Source: Acidobacteriota bacterium (GTDB lineage Bacteria; Acidobacteriota; Vicinamibacteria; Vicinamibacterales; UBA2999). From it: a DNA stretch of 64,000 nucleotides. Where the stretch lies: contig CANIBQ010000018.1 of NCBI GenBank assembly GCA_947465645.1, positions 1-64,000 of the forward strand, written 5' to 3'. The first letter of the stretch is position 1; each line of letters begins with the position of its first letter. The notes under the pieces were generated by a model. The model did not search any database. It had not been told where the DNA came from and was given only the letters and a program-made list of their open reading frames with translations. Shown here piece by piece: positions 54,616 to 63,700 of the stretch. The position numbers and the translations under genes are program-made.

Positions 54616-55626
54616 CTACCGGGGTTCGGACTGCGCGGCCGGTTGCTGGCCGCGCGGCCCGAGCTTCCCGAAGCCGCCGTCGTTGCAGGTGAGATTCGGC
54701 GCCCCGCCAGGCAGTCCCTGCCGCTCGATCCAGCCACAGCAATACCGATCGCACGACGTCGGCGGCTGGTAGCTGTTCCTGATCTTCTTGCGATACTCCG
54801 GGTACAGCGCTTCCGCGTAGCCCATCGCCGCTTCCCTCGGAATATTGAGCGTACGGGTCATGAAGTCCGCTTCAGGATTCTGGCCGGGCAGGTAGTGCGG
54901 CACGATGCCAGAGTCCTCTAACCGCGGGATCTCATTGGCGGTGTTGCAGATGACACGGCCGCCCCCCTGGCCGCCGCGAGGATCCAGCTCCCACACCCGG
55001 CTCACCACGTGTGGCTCGGTGAGATAGATGGGATCGTCCTGGATCGTCGTGACCGTCAGCATGTTGTCCTGCAGGGTGAGATGGGTCGTGAATGTCGTTC
55101 GATCGCTCCCGGGAATCCCGACCCCGCGGCGTATCCACTGCGTCTTGACGTGCGTCGTACGCGCCGTCAGGGTGTCCCCTTCCCACCGGCCGGTGGTGAA
55201 ACCCGCCGACAGGTGCTGCGCGTTTGGAGACGGGTGCGGCCGCCCGTCCATCCAGATCCGGATGTTGGCCCTCAGGTAGTCGCCGCCGAGCACCCACGCG
55301 AGCACGCGGCCGTCCGCGTCCACCTCGCTCCAGATCCGCAGTCCGAGCGGACGGTACTGGATGACCCACGGTGACTGCGCTAGGCACTGGCGCTCGAAGG
55401 TCGAAGGCAGGTTCGAGGTGTACAGCAGCGCCTTGGCGCGCCCTTCGTCGCTGAGCGCCATTCCCGTGTAATCACCGAGGTCCGAGCCCGGGCCGCGCTC
55501 GTTGAAGTCCTCGTACATCCGGATCTGGTAGGTGCCGTTGAGATCGACCTGCGCGTACGCCGGCCCGGCTGTAGGCAGCAGCGCGCACAGGAACGCCAGG
55601 GTTTGAGTCAGGGTGATTCGGTTCAT
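54616..55626 (-). CDS. Divergent DLSGxW-family exported protein with Cys-rich C-terminus
   Basis: 336 residues from ATG at 55626; an in-frame start at 55662 lies within the previous gene and lacks a signal. The signal is cut near AYAQ. The entry motif is VDLNGTYQIRMYEDF (Tyr in place of Trp). A loop ERGPGSDLGDYTGMALSDEG is specific to this subtype. The family core is seen as IRIWMDGRPHPSPNAQHLSA, GRWEGDTLTARTTHVKTQWI and QDDPIYLTEP. The C-terminal part is different: CNTANEIPRLEDSGIVPHYL, then CDRYCCGWIERQG and LTCNDGGFGKLG. Six Cys suggest disulfides or a metal site. It is a close duplicate of 58425-59417 and last of three minus-strand genes starting at 57397. Confidence 0.83.
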   Translation of the reverse strand: MNRITLTQTLAFLCALLPTAGPAYAQVDLNGTYQIRMYEDFNERGPGSDLGDYTGMALSDEGRAKALLYTSNLPSTFERQCLAQSPWVIQYRPLGLRIWSEVDADGRVLAWVLGGDYLRANIRIWMDGRPHPSPNAQHLSAGFTTGRWEGDTLTARTTHVKTQWIRRGVGIPGSDRTTFTTHLTLQDNMLTVTTIQDDPIYLTEPHVVSRVWELDPRGGQGGGRVICNTANEIPRLEDSGIVPHYLPGQNPEADFMTRTLNIPREAAMGYAEALYPEYRKKIRNSYQPPTSCDRYCCGWIERQGLPGGAPNLTCNDGGFGKLGPRGQQPAAQSEPR

Positions 55627-55628
55627 GG

Positions 55629-56393
55629 TCAGAACCTCGCGTCGCAGGGAGTGGGATCCCACTTGCCGCCGTCAGGCTCCTTCTTGAAATGCAGCGCCGT
55701 CATGAAGGGGTTCTGCAGGTAGGTCGGATCGACGACGTTGTTGGTGACGACCAGGTACTGATCGCCGTTGGCTTCCCGGTGCAGGTTCCAGTACTCGGTG
55801 AACACCGTGTTCGCGCTGTAGGGAACGCCGTTCTTGCGCAGGTATCCCGGCCGCAGGCGCGTGGTCACCGACTTCATCGATCCGAAACGGGGGGCGCCCG
55901 CCGCGCCCCGTCCACGTCCTCCGGCATTCACCCACTGGGCGGTCGAGGCGCCTTGCCACGTCGGGGCGCCTGACGCCGCCGGCGCGCCGCGGAACTCGAA
56001 CAGCCTGGTCTGCATCCCGTAGTCGGACTCGAGCTTCAACGTGTCATCGTCGAGCCAGGTGATGTGCAGGCGCGTCGGCCCGCGCATCAGGCCGGGCGCA
56101 CCGTAGGCGCGGCATTGCTCGCCCGCGGCTTCGTCCTTGGCCGGATCCCAGGCGTCGGCGACTTTCTGCGCCGCGAGGTTCATCGGGATGCTGGGATAGT
56201 CGCCCTTGGCGGGCGTGATCATCCGCCAGCGCCAGTCCTCCGAGATGATCGCCACCCAGTAACCGGTGAGATCGATCGGCGCCGTCGCGCGCGGCGTGGG
56301 CGCGGGCGGCTGGGCGGCGCGGCCCTGCGCTCCCATGCCCGTGGACGCCAGGATAACGAGACCGGCGAGCAGCGCTGCCTTGATGATGATCAC
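55629..56393 (-). CDS. Divergent DLSGxW-like exported protein (GTG start)
   Basis: 254 residues from GTG in a GTGA overlap with the gene upstream; the signal peptide is IIIKAALLAGLVILASTGMG. The entry motif is IDLTGYWVAIISEDWRWRMI, then QCRAYGAPGLMRGPTRLHI. The DGR block is missing; TLKLESDYGMQTRLFEF and WQGASTAQWVNAGGRGRGA stand at the place of the GxW block. TRLRPGYLRKNGVPYSANTV and EYWNLHREANGDQYLVVTNN follow. The end WDPTPCDARF holds a second Cys. It is the most remote relative in the window and membership rests mainly on DLTGYW, the C-x-GAPG motif and the neighbourhood. Confidence 0.78.
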   Translation of the reverse strand: MIIIKAALLAGLVILASTGMGAQGRAAQPPAPTPRATAPIDLTGYWVAIISEDWRWRMITPAKGDYPSIPMNLAAQKVADAWDPAKDEAAGEQCRAYGAPGLMRGPTRLHITWLDDDTLKLESDYGMQTRLFEFRGAPAASGAPTWQGASTAQWVNAGGRGRGAAGAPRFGSMKSVTTRLRPGYLRKNGVPYSANTVFTEYWNLHREANGDQYLVVTNNVVDPTYLQNPFMTALHFKKEPDGGKWDPTPCDARF

Positions 56394-57397
56394 GATTTCA
56401 CCGCCGGGTTCTTGAGCCCGTTGTAGATCGCCTCGACGAACATGTCAGTGGTCCAGGGTCCTGTGTCCGAGCCGTACCGCCGCCGGTAGCCCGCCGTTGG
56501 ATTCGCGGCTTTCACCTGCTGCAGCGTCTGGCCCTTGTCGATCAGGGCCTGGATGTTGTTCTTGATGATCGTGACCATGTCCCGGTATTCCACCAGCTCC
56601 GCGTAATCCGCCACGCGGCCATGTCCCGGCACCAGCAGCGTGCGGCCTTCCTTCAGGACCAGCGGCATCGCCGGCACGGTCAGCTCGAGAAGGCGGTTGA
56701 GCGCCTCGAGCTCGCCCTGGATGCTGCCGCCCTTCGCGGGATCGATCACCGGGAACTGGCGCAGGTCGATGATATCGCCGGTGGCAATGACGTCGGCGCG
56801 GCGGAACATCACCATGCTGTCGCCATCGGAATGCGCGCCCACCTGCCGCAGCATCTGCACCGCATCGTCATTCAGGTACATCGATCGATGGCGCGCGGTG
56901 TAGGTTTCGGTCGGCAGCGCCGCGGTGTCATAGGCCGGCTCGCTGCCGCTCGGCGCGCTCATCCGCAGCATCACGTTTTCATGCGACAGGATGGTGGCCT
57001 GCGGCGCGTCGCTGAACGTGTCAGGGTTGAGCTGCATGCCGGCCGCGCCGACGATCTCATTCCCGCCGACATGGTCCGCGTCCGCGCTGGTGTTGAGAAT
57101 CAGGCGTATCGGCTGCGACGAAATCGCCTTGACCGCCTCCACGACCCTGGCGGCGGTGGCCGCCGAACCGCTGTCGACGAGGATCACCCCGTCTTCGCCG
57201 ACGTGGACGGTGATATTGCCGCCGGCGCCGAAAATCACGTGGACGTTCGGCCGGATCTGGATCGTCTCGAGCGCGGGCGTGTCGGCGGCGCGCTGCTGGG
57301 CAAAGAGGCTCTGCGCCGCGAGGCCGCCTACAAGCACGAGCGCCAGCGCGACCGCCCACGGCCGCGCTGCCGTGGCACGTATCATTGGTGAGGTCAT
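56390..57397 (-). CDS. Exported metallo-beta-lactamase-fold protein with altered metal site
   Basis: 335 residues from ATG at 57397, chosen for the signal peptide (AVALALVLVGGLAAQSLFAQ) though no strong ribosome site is seen. The MBL-fold layout is clear: VHVIFGAGGNITVHVGEDG, VILVDSGSA, then LNTSADADHVGGN where active enzymes have HxHxDH; here it reads S104-x-D106-x-D108-H109. Later ligands are present: H189 in GAHSDGDSMV, D208 in GDIIDL, and PGHGRV. The first two His are thus Ser and Asp, so the usual two-zinc site is doubtful. It is first in a three-gene group with two divergent DLSGxW proteins, the next start overlapping its stop by 4 bases. Confidence 0.85.
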   Translation of the reverse strand: MTSPMIRATAARPWAVALALVLVGGLAAQSLFAQQRAADTPALETIQIRPNVHVIFGAGGNITVHVGEDGVILVDSGSAATAARVVEAVKAISSQPIRLILNTSADADHVGGNEIVGAAGMQLNPDTFSDAPQATILSHENVMLRMSAPSGSEPAYDTAALPTETYTARHRSMYLNDDAVQMLRQVGAHSDGDSMVMFRRADVIATGDIIDLRQFPVIDPAKGGSIQGELEALNRLLELTVPAMPLVLKEGRTLLVPGHGRVADYAELVEYRDMVTIIKNNIQALIDKGQTLQQVKAANPTAGYRRRYGSDTGPWTTDMFVEAIYNGLKNPAVKS

Positions 57398-57488
57398 GGT
57401 CGGCAGAGGATACCTACTTTGCCTCCGCGAGAGCAATCGCGGCGTTGCCTTCGCCCCGGCGTGTGCGTATGCTCAGCGCCGAGGATAT

Positions 57489-58397
57489 ATGAATCGAGCA
57501 TGGATGCGTTGGCCGCGTGCCGGCCGCGCGGCGCTGCTGACCCTGTTGCTTGCGCTCTCGAGTGAGCCGGCGCTGGCCCAGGTGGATCTCGCGGGTCTCT
57601 GGACCCCGTTGCCGCGCAACCAGGACGGGAGTGGGATGACCGGCGACGCCGCGGGCGTCCCGGTCACCGCGGAAGGCCGCTGGCGAGCCCAGGGGTGGTC
57701 GCCTGAGGAATTCGACGTAGCGGAATGGGTGTGCCGGCCGCACGCGTTTGATTATTCGCTAGAGGGCCCGCGTTCCTGGCTGCGATTCATCGCCGAAGTC
57801 GACCCCGCCACCCAGCAGCTGATCGCCTATCAAGGGCACATCGAGATGATGAGCCAGGCCGCGACGATCTGGATGGACGGCAGGCCGCACCCGCCGGCGG
57901 ATGCGCTCCATACGTGGAGTGGCTTCTCGACCGGAGTCTGGGAAGGCCCCGCGCTGGTCGTCACCACGACGCACCTCAAGGAGGCGTACATCCGGCGTTC
58001 AGGGCTGATGCGGAGCGACAAGGCGACCGTCCGCACACGATGGCGGAGGGTCGGCAACTACCTGCAGGCGACGTCGATCCTGTATGACCCGGTCTACCTC
58101 GCGGAGCCGTATGTGCGGAGCACGATGATGTGGGTCCACGACCCGACGATGGTGCTGCCTCCGTATCCCTGCGAAGAGGCGACTGAGACCGCGGTGCCGC
58201 GCGGCAAGGCGGCGCACTTCCTGCCGGGCCAAAGTCCATTGGCCGGGTTGGATCCGAAGGTGACCGATCGGTTTGGAACGCCCTACGAGGCGAGGCTCGG
58301 CGGACCGGAGTCGATGTACCCCGAGTACATCACCAAGATGAAGGCGTTTCCGCGGCCGGCCATCAGGGCAACGGGGGCCGCGGAAAGCGAGCCGTAG
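57489..58397 (+). CDS. Divergent DLSGxW-family exported protein
   Basis: 302 residues from ATG 57489 (GAGGA 57481-57485; a second ATG at 57504 has better spacing). The frame is open far upstream, across the divergent gene. The signal is cut near ALAQ. Motifs are VDLAGLWTPLPRNQDG, EWVCRPHAFDYSLEGPR, TIWMDGRPHPPADALHTWSG, FSTGVWEGPALVVTTTHLKE, LYDPVYLAEPYV, AHFLPGQSP and GPESMYPEYITKMKAFPRP. It shares the last blocks with the proteins at 54616 and 58425 (HYLPGQNP, YPEYRKKI) but lacks their Cys-rich end, so it is a shorter sister. The TAG stop belongs to the GTAG head of a REP-type hairpin. Confidence 0.83.
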   Translation: MNRAWMRWPRAGRAALLTLLLALSSEPALAQVDLAGLWTPLPRNQDGSGMTGDAAGVPVTAEGRWRAQGWSPEEFDVAEWVCRPHAFDYSLEGPRSWLRFIAEVDPATQQLIAYQGHIEMMSQAATIWMDGRPHPPADALHTWSGFSTGVWEGPALVVTTTHLKEAYIRRSGLMRSDKATVRTRWRRVGNYLQATSILYDPVYLAEPYVRSTMMWVHDPTMVLPPYPCEEATETAVPRGKAAHFLPGQSPLAGLDPKVTDRFGTPYEARLGGPESMYPEYITKMKAFPRPAIRATGAAESEP

Positions 58398-58419
58398 CCG
58401 GAGGCCGTAAGGCCTCCGG
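58394..58419 (+). repeat. GTAG-headed REP-like palindrome overlapping a stop codon
   Basis: GTAG (58394-58397) followed by CCGGAGGCC (58398-58406), GTAA loop and GGCCTCCGG (58411-58419). The TAG of the head is the stop codon of the gene at 57489. It lies in the 27-base gap between convergent genes and can act as a terminator hairpin, though without a T-run. Confidence 0.7.
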
Positions 58420-58424
58420 GGTCG

Positions 58425-59417
58425 TTACCGGTCGGTCGCCGCTGGCTGACCGCGGGGACCGAGAGCGCCGAAGCCGCCGTCGATGCAGGTCAGGTCCGGC
58501 GCGCCTCCGGGCCTGCCTTGCCGTTCGATCCAGCCGCAGCAGTACCGGCCGCACGACGCCGGCGGCGTGTAGCTGCCCTTAATCTTTTTGCGGAACTCGG
58601 GATAGAGCGACTCGGCGTAACCCATCGCCGCCTCTTTCGGGAGGTTGTAGGTGCGGATCATGTAGTCCGCTTCCGGGTTCTGGCCCGGAAGGTAATGCGG
58701 CACGATGCCGTTGTCCTCCAGCCGCGGGATTTCGTTGGCGGTGTTGCAGATGCCTTCCTGGCCCTGATCGCCTCGGGGATCCATCTCCCAGACCCGGCTC
58801 ACGACGTGAGGCTCGGTGAGATAAATCGGATCCTCCTGGATCGTGGTGATCGTCAGCATCGAGTCGTTGCGCGTGATGTGCCAGGTGATCGTCGACTGGT
58901 CGCTGCCGGGCAGGCCGACCCCGCGCCGGATCCAGGCGGTCTTGAGGTGCGTCGTCCGAGCGGTCAGCGTGTCGCCTTCCCACCTGCCCGTCGTGAACCC
59001 GCCGGTCAGGTGCATCGCGTTGGGCGACGGGTGCGGGCGGCCGTCCATCCAGATGGTGATGGCGCCCCGCAGGTTGTCGCCGCCGATGATCCAGGCCTTG
59101 ACGTTGTTGCCGTCTGCTTCCGCTTCGCTCCAGATCTTGATGCCGCGCGGCCGGTACTGGGTTATCCCGGCTGACTGGGCCAGGCACTGGCGCTCGATCG
59201 TCGAAATCGTGTTCGAGGTGTACAGCAGCGCCTTCGCGCGTCCCTCATCCGTCAGGGGCATCCCGGTGAAGTCGCCGAGATCGGAACCCGGCCCGCGCTC
59301 GATGTAGTCTTCGTACAGTCGCGGCGCGTACGAGCCGGTGAGCTCGATTTGCGCGAGCGCCGGGATGCTCATCGCCAGCAGGGCACAGGTGAACGTGACG
59401 ATCCTCACGCGTTGCAT
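58425..59417 (-). CDS. Divergent DLSGxW-family exported protein with Cys-rich C-terminus
   Basis: 330 residues from ATG at 59417; no good ribosome site is visible (TTCTCCCCAC before ATG), and a start at 59459 is no better. The signal is cut near ALAQ. It aligns along its whole length with 54616-55626: IELTGSYAPRLYEDYIERGP, DLGDFTGMPLTDEGRAKALL, TIWMDGRPHPSPNAMHLTGG, GRWEGDTLTARTTHLKTAWI, CNTANEIPRLEDNGIVPHYL, CGRYCCGWIERQG, LTCIDGGFGALG. The two copies flank the MBL-fold and 57489 genes. The high conservation of the C-terminal Cys set suggests it is functional. Confidence 0.83.
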   Translation of the reverse strand: MQRVRIVTFTCALLAMSIPALAQIELTGSYAPRLYEDYIERGPGSDLGDFTGMPLTDEGRAKALLYTSNTISTIERQCLAQSAGITQYRPRGIKIWSEAEADGNNVKAWIIGGDNLRGAITIWMDGRPHPSPNAMHLTGGFTTGRWEGDTLTARTTHLKTAWIRRGVGLPGSDQSTITWHITRNDSMLTITTIQEDPIYLTEPHVVSRVWEMDPRGDQGQEGICNTANEIPRLEDNGIVPHYLPGQNPEADYMIRTYNLPKEAAMGYAESLYPEFRKKIKGSYTPPASCGRYCCGWIERQGRPGGAPDLTCIDGGFGALGPRGQPAATDR

Positions 59418-59507
59418 GTGGGGAGAATATCCGAGTCCCGGTCCCTGTGCTACATTCACGGCCCGGTCGAGGCGGCGGCGTTCTCACCGCCATAGCGAGG
59501 TACGACT

Positions 59508-60122
59508 ATGAGCATGCGCGTATTCGGCGTTCTTCTCGTCGCTGGCTGTACGTTGGGAACGATACATGCGCAGCAAGGCGCGGCCGCGCAGGCGCCATTC
59601 GATCCGAACAACCGTCCGCCGGAAGCCGCGCGCCTGAGGCTGGGCAGCACCGCCTTTCCCGACGGCGGCCCGCTGCCCCTCCTGTTCTCCTGCTACGCCG
59701 ACGGAGGGAAAACCGTGTCGCCCCCACTCCAGTGGTCCAACGTGCCCAAGGAAGCGGTCAGCTTCACGTTGATGGTCAACGGGCCGGACAACCACCCGCA
59801 GAAGGGGCTCCTCGAGGAGTTCTTCTGGGTGCGCTGGAATATCCCGCCCACGACGACGCAGATTGCGCAGGGTGGGCCGGTCGGCGCGGAACTGCCGGAC
59901 GGAAGCCGGCAGGTGGCCGGTGGCAGGGGAATCATGGGATATCGGGGGCCCTGCGCGCCTGCCGGCGCCGGGCCGCTCCACTACCAGTTCAAGTTGTACG
60001 CGCTCGACCAGATGCTGAGCCTCCCCAGCACCGCGACGCGTCCGGAGGTTCTGAAGGCGATGGACGGGCACATTGTCGGTACGACGACCTACTACGCGTT
60101 CCTGGAGCGCTTGCCGCGCTAG
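59508..60122 (+). CDS. Exported YbhB/YbcL (PEBP, Raf-kinase-inhibitor-like) protein
   Basis: 204 residues, with a signal peptide cut near TIHAQ. PEBP-fold motifs are [40 protein letters not shown], a variant NGPDN for the ligand-site [38 protein letters not shown] and FKLYALD. Bacterial members bind small anionic ligands, and some inhibit kinases or peptidases; no function can be assigned. A loop around 100-125 is longer than in E. coli YbhB. It sits 59 bases before the DUF6152 gene and may share its transcript. Confidence 0.87.
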   Translation: MSMRVFGVLLVAGCTLGTIHAQQGAAAQAPFDPNNRPPEAARLRLGSTAFPDGGPLPLLFSCYADGGKTVSPPLQWSNVPKEAVSFTLMVNGPDNHPQKGLLEEFFWVRWNIPPTTTQIAQGGPVGAELPDGSRQVAGGRGIMGYRGPCAPAGAGPLHYQFKLYALDQMLSLPSTATRPEVLKAMDGHIVGTTTYYAFLERLPR

Positions 60123-60181
60123 AGCGCAGGCGCTACGATAGTGATACGGAATCGTTACCCCTCGGAATCGAGGAGATCATC

Positions 60182-60580
60182 ATGAAGCGCTACCTCGTTG
60201 TGCCCCTTGCTCTTGCCGCGCTCGCCATCGGAGCGCAGGCGATGGCCCATCATTCCTTTGCGGCTACCTACCTCGAAGAGACCTCGGTCACGATCGAAGG
60301 CCAGCTCGTACAGTTCCTGTTGCGCAATCCGCACTCTTTCGTACACGTCAACGTGAAGGAAAAGGACGGCTCGACGGTCCGCTACGTCGTCGAATGGGGA
60401 TCCCCGGCGCAGCTGGGTGGCCAGGGCGTCACGCGGGACACTCTGAAGCCTGGCGATTTCGTCGTGATCAGCGGCAACCCCGGGCGTGACCCCGCAGACA
60501 AGCGCGTTCGCCTCCTCCAGTTCCGCCGTCCGAAGGATGGCTGGTCCTGGGGACTCCTCGCGAACGAGCGAGTCGACTAG
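60182..60580 (+). CDS. DUF6152 family exported protein
   Basis: 132 residues from ATG 60182 with GAGGAG about 10 bases upstream; the frame is open for a long way before, but the signal peptide (KRYLVVPLALAALAIGAQ) starts here. Cleavage after A-M-A leaves His23-His24-Ser-Phe. NPH is at 49-51 (RNPHSFVHVN, again a further His). GQGVTRDTLKPGDFVVISGN follows, then an unusual basic tail RVRLLQFRRPKDGWSWG. It has no DLSGxW partner; its neighbours are a PEBP-like gene and a TBDT. It resembles the cysteine-free copy at 40897 in the start of the mature part. Confidence 0.88.
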   Translation: MKRYLVVPLALAALAIGAQAMAHHSFAATYLEETSVTIEGQLVQFLLRNPHSFVHVNVKEKDGSTVRYVVEWGSPAQLGGQGVTRDTLKPGDFVVISGNPGRDPADKRVRLLQFRRPKDGWSWGLLANERVD

Positions 60581-60631
60581 AGAGCTCTCGCAGGGCAAAG
60601 GTCTCTTGACCTACGCGTCCTTAACGTTCAA

Positions 60632-60659
60632 TTGACAAGGCGTGGGTGGGGCGTATACT
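60632..60659 (+). promoter_or_regulatory. Sigma70-type promoter for TBDT gene at 60741
   Basis: TTGACA (60632-60637), 16 bases, TATACT (60654-60659): one mismatch in the -10. It is the best promoter match seen in the window. Leader of about 75 bases to the start. Confidence 0.65.
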
Positions 60660-60740
60660 CACCGCCGAACACCTCAGCTGTCATATCAGGTCCCCCTTCA
60701 CAGGGGGTTCGACGCACAGTCTCGGCCAGGAGGCTTTTGA

Positions 60741-63700
60741 ATGAATCGCTTTGTGCGACCGCTACTCGGCGCTCTGCTGGTTATCCTGCTCGGGGCCACC
60801 TCCGGGTGGGCCCAGGCCACCGCGCAAATCAACGGGACCGTTGCTGATTCGAGCGGCGCCGTCCTGCCGGGTGTCACCGTCATCGCCGTTCAGACCGAGA
60901 CCGGCTTCCGCCGCGAGGTGGTCACCGACGAATCGGGTTCGTACGCGCTGCTGAACCTGCCGACGGGGCCGTACCGCCTCGAAGCCTCGCTCTCCGGATT
61001 CCGCGCGTTCTCGCAGACGGGGATCGTGCTGCAGGTCGGGAGCAACCCGGTAATCCCGGTGGCGATGCAGCTTGGCAGCCTCGAGGAAACGGTGTCGGTC
61101 GAGGCCTCCGCTCCGCTGGTCGAGACCCGAAACCCATCGGTTGGCGCCACCATCGACAGTGAACAGGTGGAGGCGCTGCCGCTCGAAGGGCGCAACGCGG
61201 TGTCGCTGATCACGCTGGCCGGGGCCGCCGCGGACACGGGTAATACGAGCCGGAGCATGACCAGCAGCCGAGGCATCGCGATCTCGGGCGGCCAGGCCTT
61301 CGGCGTGGCCTATCTGCTCGACGGAGCGGGCCATAACAATGCGTTCGACGGCTTCAACATGCCGCTGCCGTTCCCGGACGCGTTGCAGGAATTCAAGGTC
61401 GAGACGAGCACGCAGAACGCGCAGAACGGCGTGCATGCGGGCGGCACCGTGAGCCTGGTGACGAAGTCGGGCACCAACGCGCTGCACGGCGACGTGTTCG
61501 AGTTCGCGCGTCACCACAGGTTCAATGCGACCTCGCCGTTTGCGGGTGTCGATCCCGCCACCGGCAAGCGCCGCAGCGACGGCCTGGTGCGCAACCAGTT
61601 CGGCGGTGTCGCGGGTGGGCCGATCCTGAGGGACAAGCTGTTCTTCTTCGGCGCGTACCAGACGTCCCGCTCGACCCAGACGCCGGCGGATCTCGTGGCG
61701 TTCGTGCCGACCGCGGCGATGATGGGCGGCGACTTCACCGCCTTCGCTTCGCCCGCGTGCAACCGGGGCACGCAGGTCACCCTACGGGCGCCGTTTGTCG
61801 GTAACCGCCTGACGCCCGCCCAGATCAGCCCGGCGGCCCTGGCGATTTCCAGGCAGCTGCCGGCGACGACCGATCCGTGCGGCCGCGTCACCTATTCGAG
61901 TCCGACCAAGCCGGTCGAGACGCAGTCGATCGGCAAAGTGGACTGGCAGATCAGCCAGAACCACTCGCTGTTTGGCCGCGCCATGCTGACGACGACCTTC
62001 TGGGACCCGCCGTTTGCGAACAACGGCAACCTCCTGTCGGCGTCGCTCGGCGGCCGCGACAGCGACGCGCGGTCACTGGCGATCGGCGACACGATGGTGT
62101 TGAGCAACACGATGGTCAACAACGTCCGGTTCACCTATCACTACACCAACGTGCACCGCACGCACACGGAGTATTTCGGACCCGAGGATGTCGGCATCAA
62201 GACGTTCAGCTATCTGGACGACGTCACCCTGATCGCGGTGTCGAATGCGTTCAACCTTGGCCTGGGGACCGAGTTCGATGCGTTCTACCGCCCGCACACC
62301 TACGCCTTCTCGGACGACCTGACGATGATCCGTGGGAACCATCAGTTCGGATTCGGCGGGAACCTCTCGCTGAACGACTGGAAGACGCGGTCGAACGTCC
62401 GTGCGGCTGGTGGCTTCACGATCAACGGCGGGGTGACCGGATTGAGCCTCGCGGACTTCATGGCGGGCAGCGTGTTCGAGTTCCGGCAGGCGACCCCCTT
62501 CGTGCTGGACGCGACCCAGAAGAACTTCGGCGTCTATGCCCAGGACACCTGGCGGGCGTCCGACAAGGTCACGGTGAACCTCGGCGTCCGCTGGGAGCCA
62601 TGGTTCCCGCAGCAGCATCAGAACGAGGCGATCTACAGCTTCGACACCGCCCGCTTCCTGGCGGGGGAGCGGAGCAAGGTGTATCCGGATGCGCTTCCAG
62701 GATTCACCTACCCGGGTGACCCGAACTTCCCGAGCAAGGCGGGACTGAATGCCGATTGGATGAACTTCCAGCCGCGGATGGGCGTGTCGTGGGATCCCTT
62801 CGGCGACGGCAAGACGTCGGTGCGTGCGGGCTACGGCCTGAGTGGCGATTTCATCTCCGGGCAGTTCTTCTTCGACGCCTCACAGGCATGGCCGTTCGGG
62901 TACGAGGAGCGGCTTACTGGTGCGGCGGTCGGACCGTTGGACGATCCATGGGGCGGCGCGGGCCGCGTCAACCCCTTCCCGGTCACGCTGGGTACCGGAC
63001 TCGCCAAAGTGCCGGGCGGTCTGTTCATCCAGGTACCGCCGGATCTCAACGGCACGCGTGTGCACACGTGGAACCTGGGGGTCCAGCGCCAGATCAGCGA
63101 CAGCACGGCTGTGTCCGCCACTTACCTGGGCAACCGGATGAACAACATCTGGGGTGACGTCACCGGCAACCCGGCGCTCCTGCCGGCGAATCCAACCGCG
63201 CCGTGCACGCTGCGGACGACCACGGGGACGCAGACGTTCCCGAACTGCTCGACCGCGCCGATCAACCTGCGCCGGGAGATTTCGCAGGCCAACCCCGTTG
63301 CCGGGCAGTTCATCGGCTATCTCGACTGGGTGACCGATCAGGGCTGGCAGCGGTATCACGGGGTGCTGCTGTCGGCGCAGCGGCGCTCGTCGAACGGGAT
63401 CAGCGCCAACGGGAATTACACGTGGTCGACGTGCGAGGGCACGGCGCAGAGCAACACCGGCGGCAACCCGTTGAACGTCGGCACCGGCTACACGCGGCCG
63501 CAATCGCTGCTCAATCCGCCGTCGAACGCGGACGAGTTGTACGAGCTGGACAAGGGACCGTGCAGTTCGTCGCCGACGCATATCTTCAACTTCATCGCCA
63601 GCGCCGAAACGCCGCAATTCGACAGCACCGCGGTGCGGCTCCTCGCATCGGGCTGGCGGTTGTCCGGGATCTTCCGCGCCTCGTCGGGGAACGCACTCCG

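Noticed and set aside
57036..57488. N-terminal extension of the protein at 57489
   Set aside because: It covers the divergent MBL-fold gene; a signal peptide and GAGGA site mark the start at 57489.
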